DNA from: Bordetella parapertussis
Lineage (GTDB): Bacteria; Bacteroidota; Bacteroidia; Chitinophagales; Chitinophagaceae
DNA length: 64,000 nt
Direction: 5' to 3'
Assembly (NCBI GenBank): GCA_943331005.2
Contig: CALQJX020000011.1
Span: forward strand, 62,001-126,000
Part shown: positions 26,577 to 34,933 of the stretch, one piece after another
How positions within the stretch are numbered: the first letter of the stretch is position 1
Layout of the letters: the number at the start of each line of letters is the position of its first letter
Notes under the pieces: generated by a model
Seen by the model: the letters and a program-made list of their open reading frames with translations, nothing else
What the model was told of the DNA's origin: nothing
Databases searched by the model: none
Translations under genes and position numbers: made by a program

Positions 26577-27511
26577 AAGAGATAGGAGGTTATCTGGAAC
26601 TGGAACTCGGCTCCCGCAATACAGAATATCATAGTGGTATGGTCGATCTCAATACAGGTCGCAACGCACTCGAATACATTCTCAGGCTGCGCGGCTACCG
26701 CAAACTATACCTGCCTCACTATCACTGCGATGCGCTCATCATACCGCTGCAGCGACTGGGTATAGAATATCAGTTCTACAGTATCGACTACAATTTCGAA
26801 TTTGCCGATATCACTCCTGCCGATGGGGAGGCATTACTCTACATCAATTTCTTCGGACTGAAAGATGCCTACATCGCACAGCTCGCGGCTCGTTACAGCA
26901 ATCTCATTATAGACAATGCGCACTCTTTTTATTCGGTGCCATTACCCGGTATAGATACCTTCTATTCTTGCCGCAAGTTCTTTGGGGTGCCCGATGGAGC
27001 CTATGTTGCTGCTTCTGCTTCGCTTAATGCACAATTGCCGCACGATCATTCTTCCGCTCGCTATCAGCACCTCATTGGTCGCTACGATCAGTCTGCTAGT
27101 GCCCATTATAGTTTTTACAGAGAGGTGGAAGAGCTGTTCGATACAGAAGAAATGAAGCTCATGTCACCGTCCACCAAGGCTATTCTATCTTCAATAGATT
27201 ATACCGAAGCATTGCAACGCCGCCGCAGCAATTACAAACTGCTGCACGCAGCATTGGAAGGGCGCAACAGATTGCAGCTGCCTGAGGATAGTGCAGGTAT
27301 GTCTTATCCGCTGCTTGCCTCCCGCGACCTCATGAGCAAGCTTATTCACGCCAAGGTATACATAGGTACTTACTGGCCAAATGTCATCAAAGACATGCCC
27401 CACGATTCAGTAGAATACGACCTCGCATACAACCTCCTCAGCCTGCCCATAGATCAGCGCTACAGCGGGCAGGATATGGAAGAGATCATAAAAAGGATCA
27501 ACAATGATTGA
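26573..27511 (+). CDS. DegT/DnrJ/EryC1-like PLP-dependent aminotransferase, short form
   Basis: 312 residues from ATG 26573, which overlaps the WbqC stop; earlier in-frame codons lie inside wbqC and are rejected. The PLP fold is readable: NTGRNALEYIL at 27-37 (phosphate cup), LIIDNAHSF with Asp114 for the pyridine nitrogen, and YSCRKFFGVPDGAYV with the Schiff-base Lys135. The family transaminates nucleotide-linked keto-sugars. The protein is shorter than usual (about 370-400), so it may be trimmed or adapted. It overlaps the acetyltransferase start by eight bases. Confidence 0.78.
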   Translation: MKEIGGYLELELGSRNTEYHSGMVDLNTGRNALEYILRLRGYRKLYLPHYHCDALIIPLQRLGIEYQFYSIDYNFEFADITPADGEALLYINFFGLKDAYIAQLAARYSNLIIDNAHSFYSVPLPGIDTFYSCRKFFGVPDGAYVAASASLNAQLPHDHSSARYQHLIGRYDQSASAHYSFYREVEELFDTEEMKLMSPSTKAILSSIDYTEALQRRRSNYKLLHAALEGRNRLQLPEDSAGMSYPLLASRDLMSKLIHAKVYIGTYWPNVIKDMPHDSVEYDLAYNLLSLPIDQRYSGQDMEEIIKRINND

Positions 27512-27983
27512 TATATACATAAGGCCCCTCAGAATGGGAGATCACCTCGTAGCCTATCATTGGCGCAACAATCCTGAAGTATGGAAATACACAGGTTCCC
27601 GCCCCGATATAGTAGTTACAGAAGAAATAGAAGCACAATGGATGGAACGTGTGCTGAAACAGACCGATGCACTCCGTTATGGTATTTGCATTTCTGGTAC
27701 AGATGAGTACATAGGCAATGTAACCCTCACCGATATTGCCGATGGGAAGGCTGAGTTTCATACCCACATCGGGGCAACTAAGTATTGGGGCAAGGGACTT
27801 GCCACTAAAGCAGCTATGCTCATGCTCGAGAAAGGTTTTGCCCTTGGCCTGCATGAGATTTTCCTGCACGTACACAAAGACAACAAAGCGGCCATCGGTG
27901 TCTATCTCAAATGTGGTTTCAGTATAGTGGCAGAAGAAGACGATGATGTGAAAATGGCTATTTACAAAATGCCGCAGCAATAA
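27504..27983 (+). CDS. GNAT family N-acetyltransferase (RimJ/L-like)
   Basis: 159 residues. RPLRMGDHLVAYHWRNNPEV at the N-terminus and the acetyl-CoA loop GATKYWGKGLATKAAML near 90-105, then NKAAIGVYLKCGF, are typical of RimJ/RimL-type enzymes, a group that includes amino-sugar N-acetyltransferases such as those acting on UDP-4-amino sugars. Directly after a sugar-aminotransferase-like gene and overlapping it, acetylation of the new amine is the natural guess. A strong terminator closes the operon. Confidence 0.88.
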   Translation: MIDIYIRPLRMGDHLVAYHWRNNPEVWKYTGSRPDIVVTEEIEAQWMERVLKQTDALRYGICISGTDEYIGNVTLTDIADGKAEFHTHIGATKYWGKGLATKAAMLMLEKGFALGLHEIFLHVHKDNKAAIGVYLKCGFSIVAEEDDDVKMAIYKMPQQ

Positions 27984-28012
27984 GTAATTTTCCTTTTCAG
28001 GTACTGCATAAA

Positions 28013-28048
28013 AACAATAAAGCCCCGGTTGTCCGGGGCTTTATTGTT
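28013..28048. terminator. Bidirectional terminator, 16-bp stem
   Basis: Perfect inverted repeat AACAATAAAGCCCCGG / CCGGGGCTTTATTGTT (28013-28028 with 28033-28048), loop TTGT. It ends both the GT2-WbqC-DegT-GNAT operon and the convergent T9SS gene. Confidence 0.95.
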
Positions 28049-28065
28049 ATAGTTAGGTTCAATGC

Positions 28066-29703
28066 TTATTTAGAGAGCAGTATCTTATGGGTAGATACGC
28101 TGCCATCAGCACCCTTCACCGACAATATATAGTTGCCTTCAGGCATATTCGTCAGGTCTGCTTCGTAGCGGCTGCTGTTTTTGATCTCTTCTTCTTTCAC
28201 TACCTGACCCACTACATTACAGATGGTCATGTGTGCGTTTGTTTTCTGGCTACCCCAGTCAAGAGTTATCATGCCCTTTGTCGGGTTAGGATAGATGCTC
28301 ACATTGCCTGCGTGTACATTCTTCACATCAAGCAGAGAAACATAGATGATATTCGATGGGAGCGACTGGCAGTTGCCGGTATCGCGAACAGCATAGTAAT
28401 AACCCAGTGTGCCCGGATGATAGGTCTGCGCATTGGCACCCGGAATAATAACACCGTTGAAGTACCAAACATAAGTACCTGCCGTATTAGCTACCAGCAT
28501 ATTGTCTATAAGAGATACCAGTGGTGCTACAGGAGTGCTGTCGCGAACCATAAGTACTGCCGGTGTTGTTATAGAGTCCGATATGTAGCAACCGCCATCC
28601 GTTGTGCGTATCCTGAATTTCAGCAGGTCTCCGTCATTATAGGCCTGTGTATGTGAGGTTGGTCCGGTAGATACTACCGTATCATTCACTATCCATATCA
28701 GATCCGGTGTAGTGCCGCTGCTTGCATAGGTCGCAGTAAAGGTGATGGCAGAGTCAATACAACCGGGGTTCGCACCACTGGTCAGCGCTATGCTGGCTGT
28801 TGGTGTCAGGTTTGGTATCACCGTCATAGTTATTGTTGTAGAAACAGTAGTATCGTTGATCACACATGGGTCTGGTGCTACCAGTACGCAATAAACTATG
28901 TCAGCATTATGCAGTGTGTCGGTAACATACATCGGGCCTAATGCACCTGGTACATATACTCCGTTCACATACCAGTAAATAGTCGATCCCAGTCCGGCAT
29001 CAGTTACAACTGCATTGAAAGTATCTCTGTAGCCGGCACATATTGGCAGGTGCAGTACAGACATGGTCAGTGCTGCAGTCAGCGAGTCGTGAATTACTTC
29101 TATACCGTTAGAATAGGCAGTATCTGTAGGAGCGGCACAGGTAGAGTTAGATACCATCAGTACAGAAACAGTATCGCCATCATTGAAGACGCTGGTGTAA
29201 GAACTGCTGGTAGCACCCAATACAGGAAGACCGTCTATGTACCAGTAGTACAATGGTGCTGTACCGCCGTTAATAGCATAGGCACTGAAAGTTAGCGGAT
29301 TACCCGGACAATCCGGATTGCTGCCTGCAGTAATAGAATTCAGTACATGAGGCATTATTGCAGTACTGCGGTAAATGGTGATCGTGTTCGATTTCGCACT
29401 GTCAATGAAACCAAGACTATTCGTAAAATATACCTTTGCATATACGCTGTCGCCGTTTACCAGGGCAGTAGTATGGAATGTATCTATAGATACGCCTGAG
29501 TATACGTTGTTCACAAACCACTTGAACGTAGAGCCTATCGCAGTGTCGTTCGATTCTATTGCGGTAAAATCAAGCTGCACACCCGGACAGGTAGTATCTG
29601 TGCCGAAGGGAAGGTAAATAGATACTGAGTCCTCTGTCTGGGCATTTGCAAACCCATGAATGCCAAAGCACAACAGTATCAGCAATGTAATTTTACGTAT
29701 CAT
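28066..29703 (-). CDS. Secreted Ig-like repeat protein with T9SS type A sorting domain
   Basis: 545 residues. A signal peptide (1-21, ending FANAQ) is followed by about five Ig-like units of 90-100 residues. Each has a FKWFVNN / YWYIDG / YWYVNG / LIWIVN / YVWYFNG strand, and most include a 'GDxVxV' or 'ADIVYC' strand, as in gliding-motility and adhesin-like Bacteroidota proteins. The last 75 residues (from VSIYPNPTKGMITLDW, through NMPEGNYILSV, to THKILLSK) are the TIGR04183 sorting signal for the type IX secretion system. The product is thus exported to the cell surface. It probably binds or adheres; no catalytic domain is seen. Confidence 0.9.
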   Translation of the reverse strand: MIRKITLLILLCFGIHGFANAQTEDSVSIYLPFGTDTTCPGVQLDFTAIESNDTAIGSTFKWFVNNVYSGVSIDTFHTTALVNGDSVYAKVYFTNSLGFIDSAKSNTITIYRSTAIMPHVLNSITAGSNPDCPGNPLTFSAYAINGGTAPLYYWYIDGLPVLGATSSSYTSVFNDGDTVSVLMVSNSTCAAPTDTAYSNGIEVIHDSLTAALTMSVLHLPICAGYRDTFNAVVTDAGLGSTIYWYVNGVYVPGALGPMYVTDTLHNADIVYCVLVAPDPCVINDTTVSTTITMTVIPNLTPTASIALTSGANPGCIDSAITFTATYASSGTTPDLIWIVNDTVVSTGPTSHTQAYNDGDLLKFRIRTTDGGCYISDSITTPAVLMVRDSTPVAPLVSLIDNMLVANTAGTYVWYFNGVIIPGANAQTYHPGTLGYYYAVRDTGNCQSLPSNIIYVSLLDVKNVHAGNVSIYPNPTKGMITLDWGSQKTNAHMTICNVVGQVVKEEEIKNSSRYEADLTNMPEGNYILSVKGADGSVSTHKILLSK

Positions 29704-29721
29704 ATCAAAATAATTTAGTCT

Positions 29722-29739
29722 TGCCGTGGTTACACGGCA
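29722..29739 (-). other. Leader hairpin of the T9SS gene
   Basis: Perfect 7-bp stem TGCCGTG / CACGGCA with loop GTTA, 18 bases upstream of the ATG at 29703 on the minus strand. It would be a 5'UTR structure if transcription begins further upstream. Confidence 0.4.
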
Positions 29740-29912
29740 GTATTAGGTTCTGTAAAAATAATGTATTCATTTTAAATTACCCGCAAAGTTTTTGGGGCCT
29801 TTCCCTTTCTCATCATCTGCTAAGACGTATTGTTTTTGCTTAATGTGAGTGCCTGCAGAATGGTATTACAGTAAAATCCCGCTGCCATACAATAGGTTCA
29901 CCGCATGTCTGG

Positions 29913-30302
29913 CTACTCCGCTACGTCAAACCATACCTTGCTTTCGTCGTCCCAGCTGCCGTTATAGTTTATGGTCAGTTCTTCGCCTGCTGCTATATCT
30001 CGCACTGCCTGCACAAACATTTCATTATTTTCATATTCCATATAGTACTCACAGTTCGAGCTGTAGGAATGGTTGTACATAGGTATGTTGCCCAGTGCCA
30101 TGCAGCAAAGATCCGCACCATCAGGCTGCCATTCAAAAATATAGTTATATAATTTCGTCTGGTCTATCAGCAGTCGCTCTGTGGCACTCATCACTATCAC
30201 AGGGGCTCTTTCTATTATGGTACCTGCCTTAATAATTCTGTTCGTGAACATGCCCTTGCCTTTATGCTGGGTTGCTCCTGTATATATGTACGACTTTACC
30301 AT
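29913..30302 (-). CDS. SET-domain protein (putative protein-lysine methyltransferase)
   Basis: 129 residues, essentially a bare SET domain. Visible motifs are HKGKGMFTNRIIKAGTII at the N-terminus (family GxGxFAxxxIxxGxxI), YNHSYSSNCEY at 76-86 (NHSxxPN) and GEELTINYN at 106-114 with the active-site Tyr. SET domains transfer methyl from SAM to lysines. No post-SET cysteines are present. The target in a bacterium is unknown. The start is ATG 30302, with a TACTTTTG -7 box at 30320-30327. Confidence 0.88.
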   Translation of the reverse strand: MVKSYIYTGATQHKGKGMFTNRIIKAGTIIERAPVIVMSATERLLIDQTKLYNYIFEWQPDGADLCCMALGNIPMYNHSYSSNCEYYMEYENNEMFVQAVRDIAAGEELTINYNGSWDDESKVWFDVAE

Positions 30303-30319
30303 ATTTTTCCTTGATCCCT

Positions 30320-30327
30320 CAAAAGTA
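30320..30327 (-). promoter_or_regulatory. -7 box TACTTTTG of the SET gene
   Basis: TAnnTTTG match on the minus strand, 17 bases before ATG 30302, giving a short leader. Confidence 0.5.
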
Positions 30328-30415
30328 GTTACACGTGGTCAAAAACTGTAATCAACGATAAAATAGTATTTTTAGATGTCTTTTTATATATTTACAACTT
30401 AAAGGCACAATAAGT

Positions 30416-31258
30416 ATGAATCTGATCAGGAAAGCCTGTTTTGTTTCCGCATTTATTTTTTCGTTATTGCCGGTACTGAGCTTCGCCCAATACCAGCATA
30501 TGGTTGAACCTTTCTGGAGCAATCTGCGCAATCCCGAACGTTATGAGATAGGCGGTGGTCTCGTTATGCCTTCCGGTTCTTTTACCGGTGTTGTGCGTGT
30601 ATTAGGCGCCGGCGATGTCTATAAGGGCGATTCTACTGCTACCCGTGCCATCAAAGGCAATGGTTTCGGTGGTACTATCGGCCTCAACATGCCTTTCAAA
30701 GCTACCGGCCACATCAGTTGCTGGGCTGTGGCTGCGCAGTTGCAGTTGAACATGTATACCTGGAGCGATCTCAACCAGACCATGGGCTCCAATGGTCAGT
30801 ACAAAAAAGCTACACCATCGCTTAATGCGGCTACTATGCAGGTTGCTATACCTATTGGCATAGACTATAAGATCGGCAACGATGCTATCCTCACCAAAAG
30901 GCTGCCAATGGGTGCTTCTTTCGGTATTGGCTTCATTCCGCAGATCATGACCACCAATCTTCAGGGCGTTTCAGGTTCTACTGCTCAGTATGGCTACAGC
31001 TGTCTGCCTTATGCCAAGTTCGACTGGTCTGTATTCACCGGCTGGTGCTGGAAACTTCGCTTCATGTACTCTGCCGGCAATGTCAACCTGCTCGATGTGA
31101 ATCGTAAGATCGCCAACATCAACGATGGTCCTTTCAAGTTCTCTTCAGGTTCTACCATTTCGGCTTCATTTATCATCATGCCGTTCTCTGGTCGCTGGAG
31201 CGAGTACACCTGGTACAATACCTTCGATACCTACAATCAGCACGATAAATTCAACTAG
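30416..31258 (+). CDS. Hypothetical outer-membrane beta-barrel-like protein
   Basis: 280 residues with a signal peptide (1-24, ending LSFAQ). The mature part alternates aromatic and polar strands with Gly-rich turns (YEIGGGLVMPSGSF, GFGGTIGLNMPF, AAQLQLNMYTW) and lacks internal hydrophobic helices, as expected for a barrel or a periplasmic beta protein. No known family recognised. It is divergent from the SET gene and probably transcribed alone. Confidence 0.6.
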   Translation: MNLIRKACFVSAFIFSLLPVLSFAQYQHMVEPFWSNLRNPERYEIGGGLVMPSGSFTGVVRVLGAGDVYKGDSTATRAIKGNGFGGTIGLNMPFKATGHISCWAVAAQLQLNMYTWSDLNQTMGSNGQYKKATPSLNAATMQVAIPIGIDYKIGNDAILTKRLPMGASFGIGFIPQIMTTNLQGVSGSTAQYGYSCLPYAKFDWSVFTGWCWKLRFMYSAGNVNLLDVNRKIANINDGPFKFSSGSTISASFIIMPFSGRWSEYTWYNTFDTYNQHDKFN

Positions 31259-31408
31259 TCGTTACGGTTACGGATAGCTGTATGTTTTGGCTCAAGGGCT
31301 TTCCGGCACTTTTACTTACATACAGTTCATTGCTTTTCTGTGCCTCACCGCGCATATGTTTGGCTGTACCTGATACTTTTTCAACCGGTTATCCGTTACT
31401 TTTATAAC

Positions 31409-31416
31409 TATTTTTG
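31409..31416 (+). promoter_or_regulatory. -7 box TATTTTTG of the 31422 operon
   Basis: TAnnTTTG match five bases before ATG 31422, implying a leaderless mRNA for the GT2/GT-C pair. Confidence 0.55.
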
Positions 31417-31421
31417 TCTGG

Positions 31422-32129
31422 ATGTCCGTTTCCCTTGTTTTACCCTGCTACAACCCTCAGCCCGGCTGGGAAGAGGTCGTGCGCTCCTGCTTTCTTTCTT
31501 TGCAGGATTGCTGGGGTAACAACAATGAGCTCATCCTGGTGCTCGATGGACATAGCGATACCGTTACCCCCGAAGTGCTCAGCTGGTTACAACAGCAATT
31601 GCCGCAACTCAGGGTCATCAGTTACACCGAAAACAGGGGCAAAGGCTACGCCACCCGAACTGGTGTGGGTGCCGCCACCGGCGATATCATCATTTATACC
31701 GATATCGACTTCCCCTACACCACAGCCAGTATCTGCAACATTTACAAGGCACTCAGCAGCAACGATTGCGATGTGGCTATAGGCGTAAAGAATGCGGAAT
31801 ACTACACACATGTACCGGTCATGAGGCGCATTATCTCCCGTGTGTTGCGCCTGGGTACACGCACCCTGCTCTCCATGCCCATCACAGATACGCAGTGCGG
31901 GCTCAAGGGTTTCAAACGTCCTGCAGCAGCTACTTTCCTGTCCACAACCATAGACCGTTATCTTTTCGATCTCGAATTTGTCTATAAATGTTCGGCCGAA
32001 AAGACATACAAGGTAAGGGCTATTCCTGTCACCCTCAAGGAAAATGTACGTTTCCGTAGTATGAATTATCGTATTTTACTCCCCGAAATGCGCAATTTCA
32101 TCAGGCTGCTATTTAACAAGAACAAATGA
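31422..32129 (+). CDS. Polyprenyl/dolichyl-phosphate sugar synthase-like glycosyltransferase (GT2)
   Basis: 235 residues, no membrane helix. The GT-A fold starts VSLVLPCYNPQPGWEE. ENRGKGYATRTGVGAATGD (about 68-86) and IIIYTDIDFPYT with the DxD-like TDID are typical of ALG5/DPM1-type enzymes that load a sugar on a polyprenyl phosphate, as are the late DTQCGLKGFK and RYLFDLEFVYK. The stop overlaps the start of a 768-residue membrane protein (ATGA), which would use the lipid-linked sugar. The sugar is unknown. Confidence 0.85.
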   Translation: MSVSLVLPCYNPQPGWEEVVRSCFLSLQDCWGNNNELILVLDGHSDTVTPEVLSWLQQQLPQLRVISYTENRGKGYATRTGVGAATGDIIIYTDIDFPYTTASICNIYKALSSNDCDVAIGVKNAEYYTHVPVMRRIISRVLRLGTRTLLSMPITDTQCGLKGFKRPAAATFLSTTIDRYLFDLEFVYKCSAEKTYKVRAIPVTLKENVRFRSMNYRILLPEMRNFIRLLFNKNK

Positions 32130-34432
32130 CCCGACTGCAACGCAACTTATGGCTTCTGGCTACCACAGCTTTCGCTGTTTGCCTTACCGTTCTCGCGTTG
32201 TCATACATCGTCAGGGAGCCCTGGCGCATCCTTCCCGATATCGGTGGCGATGGCGCCAAGAACAATCTCACTTATCTCTACCACAGCATGTGGGGGAGTG
32301 GGTACAGGTTTCAGGGCATGAACTATCCCTACGGAGAGCATATTGTCTTTACAGATGGTATCCCGCTCTTATCGGTCTTCTTTGCCTCCATAGGCAATGT
32401 CTCCGCTCCGGTGGCACTTTCGGTGCTTTGGTCGCTGCTGGGCATTAGTTATGTGCTTTCTGTTGTTTACCTCTGCAAGATACTGCTGCGCTTCGGCACC
32501 ACCCCGCTTTATGCCATGGTGTTTGCCGGGTTCATTACCATACTCACACCGCAAATGATCTGTTTGCGGGGGCACTATGCATTGTCCTTTACCTGCATCA
32601 TTCCTATGCTGTTCTACTGGTCGCTTTGCTACCATGACCGGCCTCTTTTACGCTACTGCGGCTACATCTTCATCATGGGGTTGCTGGCATCATTGCTGCA
32701 TCCATATTATGCGGGTCTTATTTTAGTTTGGGCGGGTGCCTATGGTTTGTGGTATCTCTTCCTCACAGCGGCGCCACTGGCAAAAAAGATCAGGCACATA
32801 GCACCAATGGTCGTGGCAGGTTTGTCTGTTCCGGCTATTGTCATGGTACTGATAAAACTCACCGACAAGGTTACAGATCGCCCGCAGACGCCATACAATC
32901 CCTCAGACAGTTACACCAATCTGCCGCAGATCATTACCTCCTACTATTCACCATTCTGGAAGGCCTTGGTCGATAGGTCTATACTCCCCAAGGTCAGTAA
33001 CGGTGGTGAGGGTTATTCTTATCCGGGACTTGTGGTGCTGGCCATTTTATCACTACTCTTGCTGCAGTTTATTTACAGGCGTTTTCGTCGTGCTGCAACT
33101 CCATTCTTGCCACTACCTGCCTTTGGCAATGTATGGATATACATGGCCTTTTCTGTCCTCATTTTCAGCATGGGTATTCCCTTCATCTGGCACATGCAGT
33201 GGCTCATAGAGTATCTCTTTGTGTTCAAGCAGTTCAGGGCGCTCGGTCGTTTTGTCTGGATCTCCTACTACATTGCTACGGTCTATGCGGCGGTGGTCAT
33301 GTACTACTGGTATACGGCATTACTGGCTGCTGGCAAAAAGAAGATCGCATGGTCGCTGTTGTCGCTGGCTACACTCATATGGGCTTTAGAGGTCAGGGGC
33401 TATATTAAGACCACCCGCGAGATTTCAGAAAAGGGTGCCTACAATTACGACATGATCTACTCAAATTATGAGCAGAAATGGACAGAATTTCTGGCAGCGA
33501 ACAAAATGAATGCAACAGATTTTCAGGCTATACTGCTGCTGAAATTCTTTCATGTAGGTACAGAGAAGATATGGGTCGGCGATCCGGGCTGGATGATGAC
33601 ACTCGGTAGCAAGGCCGCCCTGCAGTTGCAGCTGCCCATCATAGATGTTATGATGTCGCGCTCTTCTTGGTCGCAGGCACAAAGTCAGGTCAAATTGGTT
33701 GCCGGTCCCTATGCATACAAGCCGCTGCTCGATACTATTCACGATAACAGACCATTCCTTACGCTCGTTTTCAAAACAGATGTGCTTGCTCCCGGCGAGG
33801 AGTATCTGCTCGCTTCGTCCGATTATCTCGGCGAGCACAACGATTGCAGAGTTTATGCCTGCTACCCCGATCGTATCAGGTCTGCCGATAAGAAGCATAC
33901 AGATAGTGCCATGGCTATAGCACAGCACATGCAGGCCGCCGATACGGCTGTCGGGGCTGCCGGTACCTGGTTCGCTGCTCATTACGATCAGGGTACTGCT
34001 AAGGAAATTCTTTTTGGTAATGGTGCATTGCCGGCTATCCGGCAACAAGACAGCACCATTGCTGTTATTCCGGTCAGTATCACCGGCGATAGCCTGTTAT
34101 ATGAGTTCTCCTGCTGGTTCCTGCTCAGTGCTGCCGACTATCGCTCTCCCGATGTTATGTTGCACCTGCTCGATGCCAATGGCAATGTCATAAGCACCAT
34201 AAAAGCAGCTACCAATACCAGTATAGATAGTCGTGATGCCTGGTTCCGTTGTGCGCAGTATTTTTACATACCCGCAGCATGCCGCAGCATCAGGTGTCAG
34301 CTCATCAATATACCTGCTCCGGCATACCGCGCCATGGACGAGCTTTTGCTCTATCCCGCAGCGGCTACGGTCATTTCAAAAGCAGGCAATGGCAGTATCA
34401 TGGTAAATGGTCACTTTCTCAAAAACAACTAA
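32126..34432 (+). CDS. Large polytopic membrane protein, GT-C glycosyltransferase-like
   Basis: 768 residues. The first 430 contain about ten to twelve membrane helices. After the first helix comes an acidic loop (IGGDGAKNNLTYLYHSMWG) and NYPYGEHIVFTDGIPLL, the place where GT-C enzymes keep catalytic acids. The last 330 residues are extracytoplasmic and end in a beta-rich domain. The start overlaps the stop of a polyprenyl-phosphate sugar synthase-like gene, the usual partner of GT-C transferases. No exact family recognised; the enzyme class is inferred from layout and context. Confidence 0.6.
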   Translation: MTRLQRNLWLLATTAFAVCLTVLALSYIVREPWRILPDIGGDGAKNNLTYLYHSMWGSGYRFQGMNYPYGEHIVFTDGIPLLSVFFASIGNVSAPVALSVLWSLLGISYVLSVVYLCKILLRFGTTPLYAMVFAGFITILTPQMICLRGHYALSFTCIIPMLFYWSLCYHDRPLLRYCGYIFIMGLLASLLHPYYAGLILVWAGAYGLWYLFLTAAPLAKKIRHIAPMVVAGLSVPAIVMVLIKLTDKVTDRPQTPYNPSDSYTNLPQIITSYYSPFWKALVDRSILPKVSNGGEGYSYPGLVVLAILSLLLLQFIYRRFRRAATPFLPLPAFGNVWIYMAFSVLIFSMGIPFIWHMQWLIEYLFVFKQFRALGRFVWISYYIATVYAAVVMYYWYTALLAAGKKKIAWSLLSLATLIWALEVRGYIKTTREISEKGAYNYDMIYSNYEQKWTEFLAANKMNATDFQAILLLKFFHVGTEKIWVGDPGWMMTLGSKAALQLQLPIIDVMMSRSSWSQAQSQVKLVAGPYAYKPLLDTIHDNRPFLTLVFKTDVLAPGEEYLLASSDYLGEHNDCRVYACYPDRIRSADKKHTDSAMAIAQHMQAADTAVGAAGTWFAAHYDQGTAKEILFGNGALPAIRQQDSTIAVIPVSITGDSLLYEFSCWFLLSAADYRSPDVMLHLLDANGNVISTIKAATNTSIDSRDAWFRCAQYFYIPAACRSIRCQLINIPAPAYRAMDELLLYPAAATVISKAGNGSIMVNGHFLKNN

Positions 34433-34435
34433 GCA

Positions 34436-34933
34436 ATGGAGCGCAGGGTCAGCAGAGAACAGGTATACGAATGGTTGAACGAGGTTACAGACCCCGAGGT
34501 ACCTGTGCTTACTATTATGGATCTTGGTATCGTTCGCGATGTCATTATCACAGAGCAACCCCTGTTGGTGCGTGTCATTATTACCCCCACCTACAGTGGT
34601 TGCCCGGCTATGGATGTCATTGCTATTGCCGTTCGCATGAGTCTTGCCGGCCGTGGTGTTACCAACGTACAGGTAGAGCAGCAGATAAGCCCTGCCTGGA
34701 CTACCGACTGGATGACAGAAGATGGCAAGCGCAAACTGAAAGAATATGGTATTGCCCCCCCCAACCGCAAGGCATTTAGCCCCCTCGGTCTTTTCGAGGA
34801 AGAAGATGTTACCTGCCCCCGCTGTTCATCGGTGCATACCGAACTGGTAAGCCGTTTCGGCCCCACTTCCTGCAAGGCACTCTACAAATGCCTCGACTGC
34901 AAAGAACCCTTCGAGTACTTCAAATGTCATTGA
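34436..34933 (+). CDS. paaD: Phenylacetyl-CoA epoxidase subunit PaaD (orphan)
   Basis: 165 residues. The MIP18/DUF59 domain (EWLNEVTDPEVPVLTIMDLG, then VIITPTYSGCPAMD) is followed by a PaaD-specific zinc-ribbon tail with Cys127, Cys130, Cys146, Cys152, Cys155 and Cys164. PaaD helps mature or assemble the PaaABCE oxygenase that epoxidises phenylacetyl-CoA. It is three bases after the GT-C-like gene and no other paa gene is in the window. Either paa genes lie elsewhere or it serves Fe-S/metal assembly more broadly. Confidence 0.88.
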   Translation: MERRVSREQVYEWLNEVTDPEVPVLTIMDLGIVRDVIITEQPLLVRVIITPTYSGCPAMDVIAIAVRMSLAGRGVTNVQVEQQISPAWTTDWMTEDGKRKLKEYGIAPPNRKAFSPLGLFEEEDVTCPRCSSVHTELVSRFGPTSCKALYKCLDCKEPFEYFKCH

